Source: Flavobacterium luteum (lineage in GTDB: Bacteria; Bacteroidota; Bacteroidia; Flavobacteriales; Flavobacteriaceae). Taken from it: 64,000 bases of DNA. Made by a program: the position numbers and the translations under genes. Shown here piece after piece: positions 56,749-64,000 of the stretch. The stretch spans positions 434,001 through 498,000 of the forward strand of contig NZ_WAEM01000001.1 in assembly GCF_008806775.1 (NCBI RefSeq), given 5' to 3'. The notes below the pieces were generated by a model that did not search any database, was not told where the DNA came from, and saw only the letters and a program-made list of their open reading frames with translations. Numbering within the stretch: the stretch's first letter is position 1; each line of letters opens with the position of its first letter.

Positions 56749-57875
56749 GTGTAACAAGCATAACAGATAAAAATAAATATTTGCTTTGGGTAAAATCTGG
56801 AGGAAGGTGTCAATACAGAGGATGTAATTGTTCTTTAACACAAGATATTTTAACAAAAAGAAATTTTAACAAAGCATATATTGCTCATATTGTAGCTGAT
56901 GTTCCTGGTGGTCCACGAGGAGATGCTGTTCGTTCTCCTTTGCTAAAAGATGACATTACTAATTTAATGTTGCTTTGCGATGCACATCATCGGTTAATTG
57001 ATAGAGCTGATGTTGCTGGTCATCCTGAAAAGCTATTACTTGAAATGAAAAAAGAACACGAAAATCGTATTGAAACAGTTACTGCGATAGATCAAGATAG
57101 ACAAAGTTACATTCTAACTTATAAAGCCAATGTAGGTGTGTTTACACCTGAATTAAGTTATCAAACGGTTAGTCAATATCTACAACCAGATTATTTTCCT
57201 GCGATGGCTGATACTATCGATTTGAGTTTATCAAACAGCATACAAAAAGATAGCACTCCGGCTTATTGGACAACAGAAGTTGAAAATTTAGAAGCACAAT
57301 TTAATAAAAGACTATCACAAAATTTTGCTAAAGGTGAAATTAAACATTTGTCTGTATTTGCCTTCGCTCCAATTCCATTGCTTATAAAATTGGGAACATT
57401 AATTAATGATATTTATACTTGTCAAATTAACCAAAAAGTACGAAACCCTGATACTTGGAAACTAGATGATGATATGACTGAAGTAAAATATACAGTTGTA
57501 GAACCTGAAAATAATCACAAAACGGTAGCATTAAATATTTCATTGAGCGCTAGTATAACTAATGACAGAATAACTGAGGTTTTGGGTGATGAATGTGATA
57601 TTTATACGATTAAAATTGATAATCCATTCAATGATTATTTAAAAAGCAAAAGGCATTTAGAAGATTTTAGTATCACAATTAGACAATTATTGAATAAGGT
57701 AAAAGCGCAATATGGAGAAAAAACACCTTTGCATATTTTTCCTGCAATGCCAATAGCTAAAGCAGTCGAATTAGGAAGAGTTTGGATGCCAAAAGCTGAT
57801 ATGCCTTTATTTCTTTACGACCAAAATACTGCTAATAGTGGATTTTCAAAAGCTATTGAAATAGTAAATAAATAA
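56745..57875 (+). CDS. cap5: CBASS effector: HNH nuclease fused to SAVED domain
   Basis: 376 residues. N-terminal HNH domain: Cys pair in GRCQYRGCNC (about 21-29), AHIVAD with His48, ITNLMLLCDAHH with Asn73, Cys78 and His81/82, and a long EKLLLEMKKEHENRI helix. C-terminal SAVED domain (about 160-376): LSVFAFAPIPLLIKLGTLI, LNISLSASI, LHIFPAMPIAKAVELGRVW and PLFLYDQN, the hallmark stretches of this sensor. Cap5 binds the cyclic nucleotide made by the CD-NTase through SAVED and then degrades double-stranded DNA to stop phage growth. It overlaps hsdS by 4 bases and ends 20 bases before hsdR. Confidence 0.95.
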   Translation: MSVTSITDKNKYLLWVKSGGRCQYRGCNCSLTQDILTKRNFNKAYIAHIVADVPGGPRGDAVRSPLLKDDITNLMLLCDAHHRLIDRADVAGHPEKLLLEMKKEHENRIETVTAIDQDRQSYILTYKANVGVFTPELSYQTVSQYLQPDYFPAMADTIDLSLSNSIQKDSTPAYWTTEVENLEAQFNKRLSQNFAKGEIKHLSVFAFAPIPLLIKLGTLINDIYTCQINQKVRNPDTWKLDDDMTEVKYTVVEPENNHKTVALNISLSASITNDRITEVLGDECDIYTIKIDNPFNDYLKSKRHLEDFSITIRQLLNKVKAQYGEKTPLHIFPAMPIAKAVELGRVWMPKADMPLFLYDQNTANSGFSKAIEIVNK

Positions 57876-57895
57876 CTTCAAAAAGTTAAAAAAAA

Positions 57896-60800
57896 ATGCA
57901 AATACCATCTTACATAGAAGACCACATCAGTCAAATTCCGGCATTGCAATTACTCATCAAAATGGGTTATCAATATTTATCGCCAGACGAAGCAATGGAG
58001 TTACGTGGCGGTAGAACAAGTAATGTATTGCTGGAACCAATTTTAAAAAAACAGCTCGAAAAGATAAATAGCATTCAATACAAAGACAAAGAGTTTTCTT
58101 TTTCAGAGAGTAATATCAATGCAGCAATTATTGCTTTGCGAGAATTACCAATTCAAGACGGTTTTATAAAGGCAAATTTAGCTTTTTATGACTTAATAAC
58201 TTTGGGTAAAAGTTTAGAACAAACCATTCAAAACGATAAAAAAAGTTTCTCTTTTCAATACATCGATTGGAAGAATATAGAAAACAATACATTCCACGTT
58301 ACTGAAGAATATGCTGTATTGCGAAGTGAAAGAAATGATACCTATCGTCCAGATATTGTTTTGTTTATTAATGGTATTCCAATGGTAGTAATCGAATGTA
58401 AAAGCAATGTAATAAAAGATCCAGTTAACGAAGCCATTTCTCAACATTTACGCAACCAACAAGAAGATGGAATAAGAGGGTTATACCAATATTCTAATAT
58501 AGTGTTGTCATTAGCAGTAAACGAAGCAAGATATGCCACAACAGCTACACAAAAGGAGTTTTGGAGTGTGTGGAAAGAAGTATTTCGTACCAAAGAAGAA
58601 GGAATGCATTATGGTGATACAATTAGGCAATTAAAAAATAGTGAATTACCCAATACGGAGCGAACAGCCATTTTTAAACAACGATTTTATAATGTATTGC
58701 ATTATTTTAATCAACTGGAAAAAGAAGAAGTAATCGTAACCGAACAAGATAAGTTAGTTTTTAGTTTATGCCAAAAATCAAGGATTTTAGACCTTATTTT
58801 CAATTATATAGTATATGATGATGGTGTTAAGAAAATAACCCGATACCAACAATATTTTGCCATCAAAGAAACACTTAAAAAAATCAGTGTTGCCGATGCT
58901 AATGGTAAGAGAACTGGTGGTGTAATTTGGCATACTCAAGGAAGTGGTAAATCATTAACAATGGTTATGTTGGCCCAACTAATTGCAACCCAAAAAGACA
59001 TAAAAAACCCAAAAATAATCCTGGTTACAGATAGAATAGATTTAAACACACAAATTACAGAAACATTCCAAAAATGCCACGTTGATGTTGAAGAAGCACA
59101 AACAGGAAAACATTTAGTAGAATTAATCAACAGCCCAACAGATGCAGTAATTACGACACTGATACACAAATTTGAAGCGGCTATAAATCAATCAAAAGAC
59201 GGTTTTACTTCACCTAATATTTTTGTATTAATTGATGAAGGACACCGCAGCCAATACGGTACGTTTAATGTAAAAATGCAAAAAGTTTTCCCGAATGCTT
59301 GTTTTGTAGCATTTACGGGAACGCCTTTGATGAAAAAAGAAAAAAGTACTGCCAACAAATTTGGTGGTTTAATAGATGTTTATTCTATAAACGATGCCGT
59401 AGAAGACAAGGCAGTTGTTCCATTATTGTACGAGGGACGACACAATGTAATTGAAGTTAATGACAAGCCATTAGATACATATTTTGATAAAGTTGCGGAA
59501 CCTGCTACACCTTATGGAAAGGTGGCATTAAAAAGAAAATTTAGTTCAACCAATCAAATTAACAAAGCCGATCAAGTCGTGTATGCAAGAGCTTGGGATA
59601 TTAGTGAACATTTTGAAGCCAATATTCAAGGAACAGGATTTAAAGGGCAGTTAGTCGCTCCAAATAAAACTACAGCTATAAAATACAGAGAATATTTGAA
59701 AGAAATTGGTAAAGTAAGCTGTGAAGTGTTAATCTCTGCACCCGATACAAGAGAAAATTACGAAGATGCTTTTGAAGAAAACGAAGATGTAGTATTGAAG
59801 TTTTACAAAGCTATGATGAGTAAATACGGTAAACAATCCGATTATGAAAAATCAGTAATTAGTGCCTTTAAAAAACAAGAACATCCCGAAATAATTATTG
59901 TTGTAGATAAATTACTTACTGGTTTTGACGCTCCAAATAATCAGGTTTTATATGTAACTAGAGCATTAAGAGAACATACTTTGCTTCAAGCTATTGCAAG
60001 GGTAAATAGAGTAGCGCCAGATAAGGAATATGGTTTTATCATTGATTACTTTGGGAATTTGGAAAACCTAGATAGTGCTCTTAACACATACAGTGGCTTA
60101 AATGATTTTGAACAAGAAGAATTATCAGGTACTATTATAAATATCAATAAAGAAATTGAGAAATTACCACAAGCTCACAGTGAGTTATGGGAAATTTTCA
60201 AAACAATAAAAAATAAATACGATGCAGAAGCTTACTCAGAATTATTAAATGACGATAGTATTAGACATCCATTTTATGAAAAATTATCTGCTTTTGTTCG
60301 TTTGTTTAAATTAGCAATGGCTTCAATTGAGTTTAATGATAGTAAGAACGAAAAAACCATTGACAAATACAAAAAAGACTGTAAATTCTTCTTGCAATTA
60401 CGAATAGATGTTAAACGTAGATACTATGATGATATAGACATTTCAGCTTTCGAACCACAAATCCAAAAATTAATTGACAAACATATTACCACAGAAGGCG
60501 AAGTATTAAAAATAACGGAACTAGTAAATATTTTTGATAAAGACAAAAGAGAAGCAGAAGTAGAAAAAGTAATGGGTAAAGCTGCTAAAGCCGACCATAT
60601 TGCTACTCGAACTGTTAAAGCAATTAATGTTAAAATGAATGAAGATCCAATCTTCTACAAAAGTTTATCCGCATTAATAAGAGAAGCTATTAACGATTAC
60701 CATCAGCACCGTATTGATGAAGCATTATATTTACAAAAAGCCAAAGAATACGAAAATCAATTCCTAACCGGAAAACAAAACAATGTTCCAAATGCTATTC

Positions 60801-61120
60801 AAGAAAAACCTAATGCAATTGCTTTTTACAATTTGATAAATGCAGTATTAGAGAATAGTTTTAGTAATGCACCAGAACCAAAAGAAGTACAAGCTAGTAC
60901 AGCATTAGAAGTAGAAGATTGTATCAAAAATATTGTTTATGAAAACGGTACATTAATTATAGATTGGCAAACAAATACGGAGATTGAAAAAGAATTAAAA
61001 AACTGCTTGGATGATTTACTTTTCGAGAAACAGCAACAATACGATACGCAATTCTCATTTGATAAAATTGATGAATTGATAGAAGAAGTAATAAAAATTG
61101 CTAAACTAAAATACGTTTAA
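57896..61120 (+). CDS. hsdR: Type I restriction endonuclease subunit R
   Basis: 1074 residues. The N-terminal nuclease domain has RPDIVLFINGIPMVVIECKS (Asp153, Glu167-x-Lys169). The SF2 motor carries Walker A WHTQGSGKSL (346-354), DEGHRSQYG (447-455, DEAD-type box), VAFTGTPL, and motif VI QAIARVNRV. A helical C-terminal domain (about 800-1060) contacts HsdM/HsdS. It translocates DNA and cuts unmethylated targets. It is complete and of normal length. The stop codon overlaps the start of the next gene (TAATG), so the peptidase is part of the operon. Confidence 0.97.
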   Translation: MQIPSYIEDHISQIPALQLLIKMGYQYLSPDEAMELRGGRTSNVLLEPILKKQLEKINSIQYKDKEFSFSESNINAAIIALRELPIQDGFIKANLAFYDLITLGKSLEQTIQNDKKSFSFQYIDWKNIENNTFHVTEEYAVLRSERNDTYRPDIVLFINGIPMVVIECKSNVIKDPVNEAISQHLRNQQEDGIRGLYQYSNIVLSLAVNEARYATTATQKEFWSVWKEVFRTKEEGMHYGDTIRQLKNSELPNTERTAIFKQRFYNVLHYFNQLEKEEVIVTEQDKLVFSLCQKSRILDLIFNYIVYDDGVKKITRYQQYFAIKETLKKISVADANGKRTGGVIWHTQGSGKSLTMVMLAQLIATQKDIKNPKIILVTDRIDLNTQITETFQKCHVDVEEAQTGKHLVELINSPTDAVITTLIHKFEAAINQSKDGFTSPNIFVLIDEGHRSQYGTFNVKMQKVFPNACFVAFTGTPLMKKEKSTANKFGGLIDVYSINDAVEDKAVVPLLYEGRHNVIEVNDKPLDTYFDKVAEPATPYGKVALKRKFSSTNQINKADQVVYARAWDISEHFEANIQGTGFKGQLVAPNKTTAIKYREYLKEIGKVSCEVLISAPDTRENYEDAFEENEDVVLKFYKAMMSKYGKQSDYEKSVISAFKKQEHPEIIIVVDKLLTGFDAPNNQVLYVTRALREHTLLQAIARVNRVAPDKEYGFIIDYFGNLENLDSALNTYSGLNDFEQEELSGTIININKEIEKLPQAHSELWEIFKTIKNKYDAEAYSELLNDDSIRHPFYEKLSAFVRLFKLAMASIEFNDSKNEKTIDKYKKDCKFFLQLRIDVKRRYYDDIDISAFEPQIQKLIDKHITTEGEVLKITELVNIFDKDKREAEVEKVMGKAAKADHIATRTVKAINVKMNEDPIFYKSLSALIREAINDYHQHRIDEALYLQKAKEYENQFLTGKQNNVPNAIQEKPNAIAFYNLINAVLENSFSNAPEPKEVQASTALEVEDCIKNIVYENGTLIIDWQTNTEIEKELKNCLDDLLFEKQQQYDTQFSFDKIDELIEEVIKIAKLKYV

Positions 61121-61830
61121 TGCTACATTCAATCCAACAAGTTAATTACGGAAGCAAAAGCATCAAATATAAATTGTCTTTTGCTACAAGAAAATCATTA
61201 GGCATAAAAGTATTGCCTGATGGTTTAGTAAATGTTATTGCACCCAATGATACAAGTATAATAGACATAAATAAAAAGGTAAAATCTAAAGCCAATTGGA
61301 TATTAAAGCAACGAGCATTTTTTTGTAGTTACAAACCAAATACACCAGAGCGTAAGTATGTTAATGGGGAAACACATTTGTATTTAGGTAGACAATATAA
61401 GTTGCAAATTATTGAAGATACTATAAATGAAATAAAGATTTATAGAGGCGCTATGATTATGAAAACTAAAAAAACCAATCCCAAATATTTAGAAAAAAAA
61501 CTAAATGAATGGTACAAGGAAAAAGCAATCATTCATTTTGAAGAATTGATAAATAGTTCATTAGAAAAATTCAATAAATATAAAATTGAAAAACCAGTTT
61601 TAGATATAAGATTAATGCAAAAACGCTGGGGCAGTTGTACTAAATCTGGCAAAATAATTCTAAATACAGAGTTAATAAAAGCACTAAAAGGAAGTATTGA
61701 ATATGTAGTAATTCACGAACTATGTCATTTGATACATTACAATCACAATAAGGATTTTTATGATTTACAAAATAGATTATCTCCCAATTGGGAAAAATGG
61801 AAAGAAAAATTAGAACACGCACTTTCATAG
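61120..61830 (+). CDS. YgjP/DUF45-type zinc metalloprotease linked to the restriction system
   Basis: 236 residues. The motif HELCHLIHYNHNKDFY has the HExxH zinc site (His199, Glu200, His203) and a further His in YNHNKDFY. RLMQKRWGSCTKSGKIILN (about 164-182) is the conserved RWGSC stretch of this family. These proteins often follow hsdR in bacterial genomes, but their role in restriction is not established; cleavage or quality control of HsdR is possible. Translation is coupled to hsdR by the TAATG overlap. Confidence 0.9.
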   Translation: MLHSIQQVNYGSKSIKYKLSFATRKSLGIKVLPDGLVNVIAPNDTSIIDINKKVKSKANWILKQRAFFCSYKPNTPERKYVNGETHLYLGRQYKLQIIEDTINEIKIYRGAMIMKTKKTNPKYLEKKLNEWYKEKAIIHFEELINSSLEKFNKYKIEKPVLDIRLMQKRWGSCTKSGKIILNTELIKALKGSIEYVVIHELCHLIHYNHNKDFYDLQNRLSPNWEKWKEKLEHALS

Positions 61831-61890
61831 ATTTTTTAAAATTATAAATGTAATTGCAAACCATAAAAAAAAGATAAAAAGAGAAGTGAA

Positions 61891-63468
61891 ATGAGCGTTC
61901 AACAATTCGAGAAAAATAAAATAGCAGCACCATTTTTAGGAGAGCCATTAGTTCATATTGTTGGGCAGGATCCTTTGGGACTTTTAAATACAGGTGGCAA
62001 AACTTTTGATTTAGTACTACCAGGATTAAACAACGTAACCGACCGTATTAGATATTACTCTTTTTACTGTTGGTTTTTTCATTGTTATGCAAAGTATATC
62101 AGTAAACCTAGTAAGAAAGAACAGTTTGACCACTTGCGAAGAGCAGAATTTATTTTGTCTTTATTAGCAGCTAAAACTGGCGTTCAAGGCATTGGTGGTA
62201 TAACCAAAGCTTTAGAACTTTATAACACTTCACAAAACGCATTTGATTTAACAATTGGCACAGGCGAAGAAAAACAAGCCAAAGACGGAACCTATTGGAA
62301 AAACCCACGAGGTATTTTTGGACAAAATTATGTCAGTTCTTTAAAGCAGCTCAATCTAATTAGAGAGTATGAAATCAATAGTGAATTTTTTATAAGAACA
62401 GAATTTGAAATTGAAAATAAAATTTCAGGGTATCAACTAGCAATAGCATTTGAAGAAAATTTAGGTTCAGAAATTGCTCAATTATTTGTTGAGATAATGA
62501 AGAAAGGAGTTATTACCCAATCAGAAATTGATAAACTTATTGGACCTTTCAATATGCTTAAAATTCCAACAAATACAACCGAGCATAGTTTAATTTGGCA
62601 ATTAATAACAGGTAATGATGAGCCAAAACAAGATAATTCAAATTTATTCAGAAAAAGAACAATTCAATTAGTATTAGAGAAAGTAAAAAAGTATGATGAT
62701 GCTTTTTTTGATTATAGATTAACTTTTGATGCCTACCATTCTAAAGGTTTAATTGACAATGAAATAGACGAAACATTTTCATTGTGGTACTTTTATCAGT
62801 TAGAGCAATTCTGGCATATGGCGTGTACAGGTTCATTATCAACATTATTAAAAATTTTAAATAAAGAAAGTAATGGTAATTGGATTGACGAAGAAATACT
62901 AATTGATGATATTGCAAAACAAGTTGAAGGGTTTTTAATAAAAGAAAATTTTATTGCTAAAAATCAAACGTTCAAAGAACTAAAAATTATTGATTTATCG
63001 GAGGAAGAAGTAGTTGAAGAAACCAAAAAAACAAATAACAACTTTGAAAAAGTTGGTTACAATATACTCTTGGTTAAAAAGTTGATATTCAATAATAAAT
63101 CCGAACTTGAAAGACTTGTTCGACTTACTAAAACCTATGAGTTAAATTCAAATAGTAGTTTCCTTTCTTCAATAGTTGCAATGCAAAACAATGAAGAATT
63201 ATCAATAAAAGATTTTGTAAAATATTATTTAAAAAAATATGTAATTATAAGACATCAATGGGTTTCACTAAAGAAAATGAATAACACACAATCAACTGAA
63301 AAATTCATTCGTGAAGATGGATTAATTCGTTTTATAGATGATGTAGATTATGCTTATTCTTCTCCAAGATTGAATACATTGATTGATTTTTTAAGGGATA
63401 TGCAGCTCATAAATGAGGATAAAAAAGACTTAACAACAATTGGTCTAGAACTTTTTAAAACTCTTTAA
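61891..63468 (+). CDS. Unrecognised 525-residue protein, candidate defence component
   Basis: 525 residues with no signal peptide or transmembrane helix. The N-terminal part is rich in conserved-looking aromatic and glycine residues (PFLGEPLVHIVGQDPLGLLN, LPGLNNVTDRIRYYSFYCWFFH). The C-terminal part is mostly helical and charged (LDLRDMQ-type helix near the end). No catalytic motif is recognised. It follows the metalloprotease after 60 bases and precedes the PLD-like gene by only 2 bases, so the last two are almost certainly co-translated and work together. Position at the end of a defence cluster is the only functional hint. Confidence 0.8.
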   Translation: MSVQQFEKNKIAAPFLGEPLVHIVGQDPLGLLNTGGKTFDLVLPGLNNVTDRIRYYSFYCWFFHCYAKYISKPSKKEQFDHLRRAEFILSLLAAKTGVQGIGGITKALELYNTSQNAFDLTIGTGEEKQAKDGTYWKNPRGIFGQNYVSSLKQLNLIREYEINSEFFIRTEFEIENKISGYQLAIAFEENLGSEIAQLFVEIMKKGVITQSEIDKLIGPFNMLKIPTNTTEHSLIWQLITGNDEPKQDNSNLFRKRTIQLVLEKVKKYDDAFFDYRLTFDAYHSKGLIDNEIDETFSLWYFYQLEQFWHMACTGSLSTLLKILNKESNGNWIDEEILIDDIAKQVEGFLIKENFIAKNQTFKELKIIDLSEEEVVEETKKTNNNFEKVGYNILLVKKLIFNNKSELERLVRLTKTYELNSNSSFLSSIVAMQNNEELSIKDFVKYYLKKYVIIRHQWVSLKKMNNTQSTEKFIREDGLIRFIDDVDYAYSSPRLNTLIDFLRDMQLINEDKKDLTTIGLELFKTL

Positions 63469-63470
63469 TT

Positions 63471-64000
63471 ATGATTGATAGACATAATATTTTAGACTTA
63501 TTAGGTGGTGATAAAAGAAAATACCATAGCTGTATAATAACTTGTTTCTCATTCGATTTTATATTTTTTGAGCAAAGAGTTTTACCAAAATTAAGACAAG
63601 CAGGAATAACAAATATCAATATCTATGTAGATGCTTATCAGTTTGAAAAGCAAATAAATAGTTTTGTGGGTAGTGAATTACTGGATAACAAAGCTGGTTA
63701 TAGTATTACGCCAATCAAAATGATTGGAGCTTTTCACCCCAAAGTATTATTAGCAGTAGGTAAAACAAAAGGTTTTTTAGCTATTGGCTCTGGCAATCTT
63801 ACAAGTTCCGGTTTAAGTTCCAATGAAGAAATTTGGGGAAGTTTTCATTTTACGGAAACAGATAAAATAACAGAGCCATTTTTTAAAGAAACAGCCAAAT
63901 ATTTAAAGAAATTAGAAGCTTTTGTATTTGGAACCAACCTATTAAAATTAAATTGGATAAAAGAAAATTCAAATTGGTTCAATAATTTATTAGACAATGA
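63471..64000 (+). CDS. Phospholipase D-like protein, 3' end outside window
   Basis: 176 residues visible. The N-terminal half is alpha/beta; then GAFHPKVLLAV (His89-x-Lys91) and FLAIGSGNLTSSGL (GSGN at 106-109) match the first catalytic repeat of PLD-superfamily nucleases. The Asp normally found 4-5 residues after the Lys is not evident (LLAVG), so activity is uncertain. Such domains occur in restriction-like and defence proteins (for example DISARM drmC). It begins 2 bases after the 525-residue gene; the second HxK repeat, if present, lies beyond 64000. Confidence 0.82.
   Translation, partial: MIDRHNILDLLGGDKRKYHSCIITCFSFDFIFFEQRVLPKLRQAGITNINIYVDAYQFEKQINSFVGSELLDNKAGYSITPIKMIGAFHPKVLLAVGKTKGFLAIGSGNLTSSGLSSNEEIWGSFHFTETDKITEPFFKETAKYLKKLEAFVFGTNLLKLNWIKENSNWFNNLLDN

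Noticed and set aside
61640..61948. 102-codon minus-strand frame
   Set aside because: It overlaps the zinc site of the YgjP-like gene on the other strand and spans an intergenic gap; it is a shadow.

Overview
The window looks like a chromosomal segment of a flavobacterium (Bacteroidota, Flavobacterium or a close relative). The evidence is the low GC content, promoters of the Bacteroidota type (TTTG, 17-23 bases, TAnnTTTG), type IX secretion sorting domains of both A and B types, a SusC/SusD glycan-utilisation locus, a fused alpha/beta 2-oxoacid dehydrogenase E1, and a tmRNA whose tag reads GEGNYALAA.

Left part (1-20.1 kb), all on the minus strand: the end of a small lipid or polyketide-type pair (FAD reductase plus a methyltransferase cut by the window edge); an MFS transporter, small membrane protein and acetyl-CoA synthetase operon that fits uptake and activation of a short carboxylate; two giant repeat-rich surface proteins with type IX C-terminal sorting domains; and the fused E1 enzyme. 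At 20.4 kb a plus-strand secreted metalloprotease follows, with three nearly identical fibronectin type III repeats and a type A sorting domain.

Middle part (24.2-44.1 kb), minus strand: a polysaccharide utilisation locus. Its order of transcription is a saccharopine-dehydrogenase-like enzyme, a membrane-spanning LuxR-type glycan sensor/regulator, SusC, SusD, a LamG lipoprotein, a GH144-type glucanase lipoprotein, an esterase, a GH3 beta-glucosidase, a GH97, a GH43-like enzyme and an FHS-family sugar permease. GH144 plus GH3 suggests a beta-1,2-glucan or a related beta-glucan as substrate; that is inference. A perfect tandem 11-bp repeat between the regulator and susC is a candidate operator.

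Right part (45.57-64 kb): ssrA (tmRNA) is followed directly by an integrated element. A large serine recombinase gene faces back into ssrA, and its last 23 or so codons are antisense tmRNA sequence, so the tmRNA 3' end is very probably the attachment site. Then come a MerR-like regulator, small cargo or mobility proteins, a decayed stretch with a broken nuclease gene, and a tightly packed plus-strand defence operon behind a textbook promoter. The defence operon is the most interesting part. A type I restriction-modification system (half-size hsdS, hsdM, full-size hsdS, hsdR, YgjP-like metalloprotease) is interleaved with a CBASS system: a CD-NTase, an E2-like enzyme without E1, and a Cap5 HNH-SAVED effector. 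An unrecognised PD-(D/E)xK-like protein sits between the two parts. Downstream, an unrecognised 525-residue protein and a phospholipase-D-like protein (cut by the window end) form a further candidate defence pair. The far end of the element is not in the window.
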